The translations under genes were made by a program, and so were the position numbers. Below, one piece after another: positions 57,145-64,000 of a DNA stretch of 64,000 nt. The stretch is from Ignavibacteriota bacterium (GTDB lineage: Bacteria; Bacteroidota; Ignavibacteria; Tepidaquicellales; Tepidaquicellaceae), in the NCBI GenBank assembly GCA_016218085.1, contig JACREY010000008.1, positions 124,001-188,000 of the forward strand, written 5' to 3'. The notes below the pieces were generated by a model. That model worked only from the letters and a program-made list of their open reading frames with translations, was not told the DNA's origin and did not search any database. Each line of letters begins with the position of its first letter. Position 1 is the first letter of the stretch.

Positions 57145-57681
57145 TTAAAGAGTTTTTTCGCCTTTTTTCCAGTTGCAGGGAATTAATCCTCCGTTTTGTA
57201 ATCCGTCAAGAACTCTCACAACTTCTTCGACATTTCTTCCGACCGATAAATCATTTACATTAATCCATCTCACATATCCTTTCGGGTCAACTATGAACGT
57301 TGCCCTGTAAGCAATCTTTTCTTCAGCTTCCAGTATTCCCAGGTCTTCAGCAAGTGATTTTGAGGTATCTGCAAGAAGGGGAATCTCGAGCGTCTTTAAA
57401 TCAGGATGTGCCATCATCCATCCTAAATGTGAAAATTCAGTGTCTGTAGATGCACCGATTAATTCTGCATTGCGGCTGTCAAATTCTTTCTTGTTCCTGC
57501 TGAATTCAACTATTTCTGTCGGGCAGACAAATGTAAAATCTTTAGGATACCAGAACATTACCATCCATTTGTTTTTTGATATGTGGTCATTATTTGTGAT
57601 TTCAGAAAATTCCTTCCCGGGTTTCACAGAAACAGTTGCCTTCTTTTTGAACTCCGGAAATTTCTGTCCTAAGCTAATCAT
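57145..57681 (-). CDS. 2-Cys peroxiredoxin (AhpC type)
   Basis: This protein reduces peroxides. The 178-residue product has the peroxidatic Cys at 53 in KDFTFVCPTEIVEFSRN and the resolving Cys at 169 in NGGLIPCNWKKGEKTL, the typical 2-Cys arrangement. LIGASTDTEFSHLGWM matches AhpC. No ahpF or thioredoxin reductase is adjacent, so the electron donor is unknown. A repeat copy and then a terminator follow its stop. Confidence 0.94.
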   Translation of the reverse strand: MISLGQKFPEFKKKATVSVKPGKEFSEITNNDHISKNKWMVMFWYPKDFTFVCPTEIVEFSRNKKEFDSRNAELIGASTDTEFSHLGWMMAHPDLKTLEIPLLADTSKSLAEDLGILEAEEKIAYRATFIVDPKGYVRWINVNDLSVGRNVEEVVRVLDGLQNGGLIPCNWKKGEKTL

Positions 57682-57769
57682 TTTTATTACTCCTGTATTT
57701 ATTTTATTTAAGAATTATTTTTGTAAGTTAATATTGTAAACACAGAAATTAGGAATGAAGTTCACATTT

Positions 57770-57804
57770 GGAAAATGGAAAATGGGAAATGGAAAACGGA
57801 AAAT
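57770..57804 (+). repeat. Tandem 7-nt repeat, five copies
   Basis: Five head-to-tail copies of GGAAAAT occur (GGAAAAT, GGAAAAT, GGGAAAT, GGAAAAC, GGAAAAT). They lie about 90 nt upstream of the 2-Cys peroxiredoxin start, on the opposite strand reading, in its probable promoter region. No gene is associated. Confidence 0.85.
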
Positions 57805-57857
57805 AGTATAAAATATAAATTAACTTAAATAGAATATTTGCTATTATTTGTTATCTG

Positions 57858-57899
57858 TTATTTGTGCGCTCTTTGCATCCCGATTTTTTTTATCGGGAT
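57858..57899 (-). repeat. Short 3'-end repeat, copy 2, with hairpin at the GNAT-like gene end
   Basis: 57858-57880 is the second copy of the 23-nt repeat (22/23 identical to 57104-57126). ATCCCGAT/ATCGGGAT (57877-57884 with 57892-57899) is an 8-bp hairpin with a loop of seven T. On the minus strand it begins right at the stop codon of the gene at 57899. TTATCTGTTATTTG also occurs directly on each side (from 57851 and from about 57899). Confidence 0.75.
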
Positions 57900-59044
57900 T
57901 ATCTGTTATTTGATATTTGCTTGTCGTAAATCCTGTATTTTTTGTATAATTCAGCACCCAGATTATCTGCTGTTGCAACCATTGGACCATTATCCTCAAG
58001 TATCCAGGAAATTTCCGCTCCTTTGTATCCTTTGGCAAGGCCTTCTTTAATGGTATTCAGGATGAATACGGCTTCTGTACCTTTTTTCTGGAATTCGTGA
58101 ATTACACCAAGTGTGATAAGTCTGATTGAATTTATTTTCTTTCTTCCTGCAAGAAGTTTAAATACACCGAACGGGAAAAGTTTTCCGTTCATTTTGATAA
58201 ATACCTGATTGTAATCGGGAAGTGCGAGGGAAAATCCGACTGGTTTGCCGTCGAACTCGGCAAGATAAATTAAATCTTTATCAATTACTGCTTTAAGGTT
58301 TTTTGCAAGGTATTTGAATTCGTCGTCAGTCATAGGAACGAAACCCCAGTTTTTTATCCAGGCTTTGTTATAAATTTCCTGAATCAGCTTAACTTCATTA
58401 TCAAAATCCTGAACGTTAATTTTTCTGATAGTCAGTTTTTCTCTTTTTAATACTATATTTGCTACTCTTTCCAGTTTATCCATCGCTGCTTTATTATTCA
58501 CGATTTTTTCGCTGACATGATATGCATAAAGTTCTTTTGATTTTACAAATCCGTATTCTTCTACAAGACCAATATAATATTCGGGATTGTACGTCATCAG
58601 CATTACTGCAGGTTTATCGAATGCATTTATCAGCAGTCCGATTTCATCATTGGTGGACGGATTAACAGGACCACGCATTGTATCCATTCCGTTTGCAATC
58701 AAAAAATCCTTGACCGTATCGAAAAGTGCTCCTGAAACCTCCTTATCATTGATACAATCAAAATATCCCCAGAACCCTACTTTATCATTGTGAAACTTAT
58801 TGTGATTATCATTCACGATACCTGCAATTCTTCCGACAATTTCGCTGCCCTTGTATGCCAGCCAGAGTTCAAGTTTTGTATGCTTGTATAAAGGATTTTT
58901 TACTGTATTTAGAGTGTTCCTGACATCGAAAATCATCGGGGGAACCCAGTTTGGATTTCCTTTATGAATTTTCCACGGGAATTTTATGAATGCAATTTTA
59001 TCGGCCTCATTTTTTACTCTGTTTATTATTACTTCACGGCTCAT
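57899..59044 (-). CDS. GNAT-like acyltransferase-fold protein
   Basis: The 381-residue protein begins IKFPWKIHKGNPNWVPPMIF and has GSEIVGRIAGIVNDNHNKFH and VGFWGYFDCI, followed by RGPVNPSTNDEIGLLINAFD. This layout is of the large GNAT-fold proteins near YghO. The second half carries LIYLAEFDGKPVGFSLALPD and IHEFQKKGTEAVFILNTIKE, an acetyl-CoA-site-like segment. Substrate is unknown. Its last codons (QISNNR) lie in the repeat near 57899, as though the repeat had been inserted at the gene end. It starts 4 nt after the BCP-type peroxiredoxin. Confidence 0.8.
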   Translation of the reverse strand: MSREVIINRVKNEADKIAFIKFPWKIHKGNPNWVPPMIFDVRNTLNTVKNPLYKHTKLELWLAYKGSEIVGRIAGIVNDNHNKFHNDKVGFWGYFDCINDKEVSGALFDTVKDFLIANGMDTMRGPVNPSTNDEIGLLINAFDKPAVMLMTYNPEYYIGLVEEYGFVKSKELYAYHVSEKIVNNKAAMDKLERVANIVLKREKLTIRKINVQDFDNEVKLIQEIYNKAWIKNWGFVPMTDDEFKYLAKNLKAVIDKDLIYLAEFDGKPVGFSLALPDYNQVFIKMNGKLFPFGVFKLLAGRKKINSIRLITLGVIHEFQKKGTEAVFILNTIKEGLAKGYKGAEISWILEDNGPMVATADNLGAELYKKYRIYDKQISNNR

Positions 59045-59047
59045 ATA

Positions 59048-59500
59048 CTATATTAGTTTTAAAATTTCTACTATGTGACCAGTTACTTTTACTTTTTTGA
59101 ATATTTCCGATATATAACCTTTCTCATCTATGATAAATGTGGTTCTTTCTATTCCCATGTATTTCCTCCCGTACATGCTTTTTTCCTTCCATACTCCGTA
59201 TGCTTCTAGCATATTCGTGCTTTCATCGGATAAAAGCGTAAACGGCAGTTCATATTTAGTCCTGAATTTCCTGTGGGATTCAACGCTGTCTTTGCTGACT
59301 CCGATAATCACTGCATTTTTTTTATGGAACAATTTTGCGTTATCCCTGAAATCACAAGCCTCAGCAGTACATCCCGAAGTCATGTCTTTTGGATAAAAAT
59401 AAAGAATCAGTTTCTTACCCCTGAAATCCTTTAATGAATAAGTCTTACTGTCATCGGCATTAAGTTTGAAGTCCGGCGCTTTGTCATTTTTCTCGAGCAT
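59048..59500 (-). CDS. bcp: Thioredoxin-dependent peroxiredoxin, BCP type
   Basis: This protein reduces hydroperoxides with thioredoxin as donor. The 150-residue product has FYPKDMTSGCTAEACDFRD, with peroxidatic C44 and the atypical resolving C49 four residues later, a BCP feature. SLKDFRGKKLILYFYPKD and IGVSKDSVESHRKFRTKYEL are conserved parts. It lies between ftsX and the GNAT-like gene on the same strand. Confidence 0.95.
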   Translation of the reverse strand: MLEKNDKAPDFKLNADDSKTYSLKDFRGKKLILYFYPKDMTSGCTAEACDFRDNAKLFHKKNAVIIGVSKDSVESHRKFRTKYELPFTLLSDESTNMLEAYGVWKEKSMYGRKYMGIERTTFIIDEKGYISEIFKKVKVTGHIVEILKLI

Positions 59501-59510
59501 ATGAAAATTA

Positions 59511-60386
59511 TTAATTAATGTGTGCTTTTAAAAATCTTTTAACAGAAAACACGCTTCCTAAAATTCCAAGTATTATTCCAATTAATGTAAGATAACCCAT
59601 ATATTCAAAACCGAGAAAGTCCAGTTTTATCTCGTTCTGGCTGAATCTTGTCGAATAAACAACAAGCAGGAAATAGATTATTGCGGAAGCGAATATCCCT
59701 CCTGTAAGTCCCTGCAAAAATCCCTCTATGATAAACGGCGTCATGATATATGAATTTCTTGCCCCCAGAAGTTTAAAAGTCTCTATGATTTTTTTTCTGG
59801 AAGCTATAACAAGTCTTATGGTATTTGAAACCAGAAATACCGATGTAAGCGTGATTATTATAAGTATTACCAGGTTTATAAATAATATTCCTGATGTATT
59901 CTTCTCTATCAGTTCAAGATTCTTCTCGGGGAAAACGATTTCATTTACATTCTGAATAGATGAAAGCTGTGTTTTAATCTTGTTAATTCGTTCAAGGGAC
60001 TTATATTCATCATACAGGTTTATTTTAAAAGAAGCAGGAAGGGGATTTGATTCATATAAATCCAGCATTTCTCTTCCGTATTCTTTTTCGAATATCTTGA
60101 ACGCTTCTTCTTTTGATATTAATGTTATCTGTTTAACTCCGCCTATTGTCTTTATTTTTTCCTTAAGGTTGTTAATCTCATCGGGATTCAGGTTGTCGTT
60201 AATAAATACTTCAATCTCAACTTTATCTTTAATTGATTTTATTAGCTTGTTTGAGTTAAATGAAAGAGTATAATACAGGGCAATTAATATTAAAGACAGA
60301 GTTATTGTGATAACTGATGCTGCAGTTGATAATTTTGCAGAATTAAATCCTCTTAACGATTCTTTTAATAAATACCTTAATTTCAA
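59511..60386 (-). CDS. ftsX: Cell-division permease FtsX
   Basis: FtsX, with the ATPase FtsE, controls peptidoglycan hydrolases at the septum from the inner membrane. The 291-residue protein has an N-terminal cytoplasmic start LRYLLKESLRGFNSAKLST and a first helix (ASVITITLSLILIALYYTL). The extracytoplasmic domain contains VEIEVFINDNLNPDEI and KEAFKIFEKEYGREML. Three further helices follow near the C-terminus. ftsE is not next to it in the window. It heads a three-gene minus-strand run with bcp and the GNAT-like gene. Confidence 0.94.
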   Translation of the reverse strand: MKLRYLLKESLRGFNSAKLSTAASVITITLSLILIALYYTLSFNSNKLIKSIKDKVEIEVFINDNLNPDEINNLKEKIKTIGGVKQITLISKEEAFKIFEKEYGREMLDLYESNPLPASFKINLYDEYKSLERINKIKTQLSSIQNVNEIVFPEKNLELIEKNTSGILFINLVILIIITLTSVFLVSNTIRLVIASRKKIIETFKLLGARNSYIMTPFIIEGFLQGLTGGIFASAIIYFLLVVYSTRFSQNEIKLDFLGFEYMGYLTLIGIILGILGSVFSVKRFLKAHIN

Positions 60387-60603
60387 AACTCCGGTTTACC
60401 TGTTTGAATTTTTAACAATAAAATAGCAGAATCTTAATATTATATTTATTAAAATTCTTAATTTTAGCATAAAATAAAATTACAATTAACAAGATAATCA
60501 AAAATAGTATAAATTAATATTTTAAAATAATTGTCATAAATCAGGCTTAATTACTATCTAGAATTTGAGAAAAAATAAGACTAAATTATCTGTCCAATAA
60601 AAT

Positions 60604-62679
60604 ATGATAAGAGGTAATATGTTAAATAACTTAAATCCTTTAATGAGAAGGAGTGTAATTTCTTTCTCTATTTTTTTCTTTGTTGCAATTCTGATAATCA
60701 GTTTCTACGAATCAAATGTATATACAAGGCCATCCGATGATGTAAATAATAAATATACAAACGTCGGTAATATTCAGATGACCGTTACGAATTACGGAAC
60801 ATTGGGCAAAGGATATTGCGGATCACAGCCTTCCTGCATGTACCCCAAGGGTTCGGGAATCGAAAATCTGTGGCTCGGGGGTTTGTGGTTCGGCGGGATT
60901 AAAAACAATCAGATTAAGGTAACAACCGGCGCAATCGACGTATCAAATGCGAACAAACAGGAAGGATTTGAATTTACAAACGGAGCAGGCTCGGTTATTC
61001 TTGAAAGGTCTTCGCTTATCACCTCACCGTATTACGACCCGAAAGCAATTTCGCATCAGGATTTTGTTTGCGAGTTCTTCGATACTATCACAACAGGTAT
61101 GCAGAATCATACTCCGATTGGTATTAAAGTGCTTCTCGAATCATATACTTATAACCTGAATTTTGCAAATTCATTTGTGATTTTGAATTATAAAATAGTT
61201 AACATAGGATACAACGGAGATACATCTCCGATTGACAGCGTTTATGTAGGATTATGGAAAGATATCGTAGTTAGAAACCAAAATGTATCACCGGGTTGTA
61301 CGGGAGTAGGAACATCATATTATTCACACGGAGCTACAGGATATATTGATTCAATGAGGATGGAATATACTTACGACTATGACGGAGATGTGGGATTTAC
61401 GGATAATTACTGCGGTGTGAAACTGCTTGGTGCATATCCGAAAATTGATACAGAAAGTGTTAAATCAAAATTTACTATCTGGCAGTTTAAAAATGTAGGC
61501 GATCCGTATTATTTCTCGCCGACAACCGATGAAGCCAGATACAGCAAGCTTAAAGGTTTTCTTGCACCGGGTGTGCCGATAGATACAAACAGGATAAATT
61601 ATCTCAGAACTCATCCTGCTAATCGCGTTACACTTATTTCTTACGGACCTTATAAAAAAACAGACGGCTCCCCGCTGTCTTTGAGATATCAGCTCGATAC
61701 TATCAATGTGGTATTCTCTGTAATCTGTGCAAAGAAAAACGGTACCGACCCTGCAAGTAATGATACAGAGTTCCAGAAAAAAAATCTTTATACAAATGCC
61801 GGATGGGCTCAGAGAGCTTATGATAACGGTTACAAGCTCCCGTCTCCTCCCGATATTCCTATTATCAGATCTGAAATTGAAGAGCATAAAGTGACACTCT
61901 GGTGGACTAATAATGCTGAAAATTCTGTCGACCCGATTTCAGGAAAAAAAGATTTTGAAGGATACAGGATTTACAGGACAAATGCAGGAGCGGATCTGAC
62001 AAATAATCTTGATTTGACAACTGCACTGAAACTTTCGGGTGATTTTGACTCCTGCTGCAACGGATACGGCAACAATACAAGCTTTAAATTCATCAAATAC
62101 AGCGAAACCACTCCGAAGACATTTCCCGGAGATACGAATAAGTACTGGTACAGGTTTGAATATCCAAACCAGCTGAATGGCTTCCAGTATATTTATTCGG
62201 TTACTGCTTATGATAAAGGCGACCCTGCACAGGGACTTGAATCTCTCGAAAGCAGTACACTCGCAAATGTAAAAAGATTGATAGTGGGAACAACCGCAAA
62301 AGACAATTCAGGTGCGGAAATCGGTGTTTACCCCAATCCCTATTACGGCAGCGCAATCTGGGACGGCTCAGGAACGCAGAAAGAAGTACTAAGGAAGATA
62401 TATTTTTATAATCTCCCGTCAAAATGCGACATCAGCATCTGGACATTATCGGGCGACCTTGTTCAGACTCTTCACCACGATGCCGGTACATATAACGGCA
62501 GTGATATTCAGTGGTTCAAAACATATGCGGACGGAAGCCAGAAATTCGCAGGTGGTGAGCACGCCTGGGACCTGATTACAAAAGAAAATCAGGCAATTGC
62601 AACTGGGCTTTACCTTTTCACCGTTAAAGATGCCGCTACAGGGGAAATCAAAAAAGGAAAATTTTTAATTGTAAAATAA
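60604..62679 (+). CDS. Large T9SS-sorted surface protein
   Basis: The 691-residue protein has an N-terminal signal or anchor (SVISFSIFFFVAILIISFYE). A long region follows without a recognised domain, containing FWIENLWLGGLWFGG-like patterns (SGIENLWLGGLWFGGIK), a VTLWWTNNAENSVDPISGKK fibronectin-like segment and EGYRIYRTN. The sorting domain near the end is of the FlgD-like type (GVYPNPYYGSAIWDGSG, ATGLYLFTVKDAATGE). Two starts are possible: 60604 (ATG) or ATG 60619, which has AGAGGT close upstream. It would be exported by T9SS. Its function is unknown. Confidence 0.85.
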   Translation: MIRGNMLNNLNPLMRRSVISFSIFFFVAILIISFYESNVYTRPSDDVNNKYTNVGNIQMTVTNYGTLGKGYCGSQPSCMYPKGSGIENLWLGGLWFGGIKNNQIKVTTGAIDVSNANKQEGFEFTNGAGSVILERSSLITSPYYDPKAISHQDFVCEFFDTITTGMQNHTPIGIKVLLESYTYNLNFANSFVILNYKIVNIGYNGDTSPIDSVYVGLWKDIVVRNQNVSPGCTGVGTSYYSHGATGYIDSMRMEYTYDYDGDVGFTDNYCGVKLLGAYPKIDTESVKSKFTIWQFKNVGDPYYFSPTTDEARYSKLKGFLAPGVPIDTNRINYLRTHPANRVTLISYGPYKKTDGSPLSLRYQLDTINVVFSVICAKKNGTDPASNDTEFQKKNLYTNAGWAQRAYDNGYKLPSPPDIPIIRSEIEEHKVTLWWTNNAENSVDPISGKKDFEGYRIYRTNAGADLTNNLDLTTALKLSGDFDSCCNGYGNNTSFKFIKYSETTPKTFPGDTNKYWYRFEYPNQLNGFQYIYSVTAYDKGDPAQGLESLESSTLANVKRLIVGTTAKDNSGAEIGVYPNPYYGSAIWDGSGTQKEVLRKIYFYNLPSKCDISIWTLSGDLVQTLHHDAGTYNGSDIQWFKTYADGSQKFAGGEHAWDLITKENQAIATGLYLFTVKDAATGEIKKGKFLIVK

Positions 62680-62715
62680 AATATTAAAATAAATTATAAA
62701 CGTTAAATTAAAATT

Positions 62716-64000
62716 ATGAAAAAGAAAATAAAATATTTACCACTACTGCTATTATTTGCTCTGTTCTCCTATATAGTGGTTGCAAATATAATGACCTGGC
62801 ATGTACTCACACTTCAGCAGATACAAACCGTATCTAATGATTCATTACAATATGGAAAAGACTGGTCACCAAGGATAGGGGATTCAGTTCAGTTTACTTG
62901 TCGAGTTGTTGCACCACCGCAAGTATATATTGGTGGAGTATACCGTTCATTATTAAGAGGCAGTGACAGCTATACCTGTTATGCACAGGATACAGCAAGT
63001 GGAGTATTTGGTGGAATTGTTATTAGAAAATCAGGTAGAGTAACCAATACAAATTTACAATATGTTGATACCGGAAACATAATAACTGTAAAAGGTATTG
63101 TTCAGGAATTCTGGTCAGCTAGTCCTAATACGCCTTGGCCTAATAGAAGTAAATCAGGATGGTTAACTCAAATTGCACTTGATTCTTCTGGTCCAATTAC
63201 TATCAACTCTATTGGAGGCAGCAGACCGGTTCCAAAACTTGTGAACATTAACGATTTTGCAATAGGTGATTATCCTAATCCAGGTGGTTCTATAAACTAT
63301 GTAGGCGGGGAAAAATATGAAGGGATGTATGTTGAAATTAGAAACGTAACAGTAGGACCCGGGCTTGTTAGCAGACAGCCCTGGAGTATTGTGGACGGAA
63401 ACGGAAATAAATTATATGTAAGAGATTTTTCTAATTTTTATTCAACCTCTCCCTCACCATCAACAGATACGCTAAGACCCTGGTCGCATCCCGCACAAGG
63501 TACTATTGTTAATTACATTAGAGGAGTGATAATCAATACAAATAGCGAAGGTGTACTAGGGAATCAGCTTCCATATGCAATTGTTCCTATTTATCCTAAT
63601 GACTTAAGTTTAGGCGGTGTACCGCCTCAGCTTTCCGGTCCTAATAAAACTCCCGGCGTTCCTACACCGGCAGACAGCGTTTCTGTAAACGTAACTATAC
63701 AAAGTAATACAACGGTAACAAACGCGAGCGTATATTACAGGATTAATGGCGGAGCATTTGTAAATAAACAAATGAATCTGGCAGGAGGAAATATTTATGC
63801 TACAAAATTACCGCCAACTGCATTAAATAATCTGGTCGAATATTATTTCAGTGCAACAAATACAACAGGATTAACAAGATTGTTACCTTCTGATACTTCG
63901 ATATCAAAATTATTTTATAAAGTTAAAGCTTCAGACTCATTATCTATACAGGAAGTTCAGTATTGCCCGAATAACGGCGGACACTCAGGATACGAAAATG
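62716..64000 (+). CDS. Secreted protein with OB-fold-like domain, partial (runs off the window)
   Basis: The frame opens at ATG 62716 and stays open to the right edge, giving 428 residues without a stop. A signal peptide (YLPLLLLFALFSYIVVANI) precedes QYGKDWSPRIGDSVQFTCRV. IVIRKSGRVTNTNLQYVDTG and VKGIVQEFW then form a likely OB-fold of the kind found in secreted nuclease-like or choice-of-anchor proteins. A second similar stretch (PWSIVDGNGNKLYVRDF) and a beta-rich part follow. It starts 37 nt after the T9SS gene at 60604 and probably also ends in a sorting domain beyond the window. Confidence 0.8.
   Translation, partial: MKKKIKYLPLLLLFALFSYIVVANIMTWHVLTLQQIQTVSNDSLQYGKDWSPRIGDSVQFTCRVVAPPQVYIGGVYRSLLRGSDSYTCYAQDTASGVFGGIVIRKSGRVTNTNLQYVDTGNIITVKGIVQEFWSASPNTPWPNRSKSGWLTQIALDSSGPITINSIGGSRPVPKLVNINDFAIGDYPNPGGSINYVGGEKYEGMYVEIRNVTVGPGLVSRQPWSIVDGNGNKLYVRDFSNFYSTSPSPSTDTLRPWSHPAQGTIVNYIRGVIINTNSEGVLGNQLPYAIVPIYPNDLSLGGVPPQLSGPNKTPGVPTPADSVSVNVTIQSNTTVTNASVYYRINGGAFVNKQMNLAGGNIYATKLPPTALNNLVEYYFSATNTTGLTRLLPSDTSISKLFYKVKASDSLSIQEVQYCPNNGGHSGYEN

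Noticed and set aside
57104-57899. Peroxiredoxin gene as a mobile cassette bounded by direct repeats
   Set aside because: The repeats are short, each sits at a gene 3' end with its own hairpin, and no transposase or recombinase is near; a dispersed intergenic repeat explains it better.

Overview
The window is A+T-rich bacterial chromosome. Its most telling trait is a set of large secreted proteins ending in type IX secretion system (T9SS) sorting domains of the 'NYPNPFNP ... SGIYFYKL' kind, together with the T9SS attachment genes porU and porV. That ending style, the mostly Shine-Dalgarno-poor starts, and genes such as an acpP-fabF-rnc cluster and a DUF151 protein with a UvrB/C motif point to the Bacteroidota/Ignavibacteriota group, most likely an Ignavibacteria-like organism. 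This is inference from protein style; no rRNA is present to confirm it. There is no sign of a plasmid, prophage, insertion sequence or CRISPR array.

Layout. 1-4.3 kb: an ECF sigma factor with a probable regulator running off the left edge, a GH23 lytic transglycosylase, a class V aminotransferase, a ComF-like phosphoribosyltransferase and a MerR regulator. 4.4-9 kb: a tight plus-strand run of an amidohydrolase-fold lipoprotein whose metal ligands all appear lost, prmC, dtd, a DUF2520 dehydrogenase-like gene and an outer-membrane protein. 9-18.5 kb (minus): a membrane glycosyltransferase, an M6-peptidase-like secreted protein lacking HExxH, porV and porU. 18.7-26.1 kb (minus): rnc, fabF, acpP, an NlpC/P60-like lipoprotein, purL, an EI24/CysZ-like membrane protein and metK. 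26.1-36 kb: a 34-residue membrane peptide, an outer-membrane protein, and a minus-strand run with a methyltransferase, a membrane Fe-S oxidoreductase, yjbQ, a DUF4905-like gene, coaX, a small porin-like protein, a DUF151 nuclease and etfA/etfB.

36-41.2 kb: initiator tRNA with promoter and terminator, an N-acetylmuramoyl-L-alanine amidase, rlpA, and a 993-residue protein joining two receiver-like domains to a PEP-synthase-type ATP-grasp domain. 41.2-57 kb is the accessory-looking part: T9SS cargo proteins with YCF48/BNR-type repeats, a stray sorting-domain remnant, a giant T9SS gene broken by an in-frame TAG and a frameshift, gdhA, a PDZ-hydrolase fusion, a zinc-ribbon protein, DinB and several small secreted unknowns. 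57-64 kb: two peroxiredoxins, a GNAT-like protein, ftsX, a 691-residue T9SS protein and a partial secreted protein at the right edge.

How the genes work together: PorU and PorV would process and attach the cargo proteins encoded nearby. Two peptidoglycan hydrolases, the amidase and RlpA serve wall turnover. EtfAB with the membrane Fe-S protein would carry electrons from acyl-CoA dehydrogenases to the quinone pool. The rest is housekeeping. The observations most worth a second look are the apparently dead amidohydrolase in the prmC-dtd operon, the M6-like protein without its zinc motif beside porUV, the disrupted giant cargo gene, and the receiver/ATP-grasp fusion.
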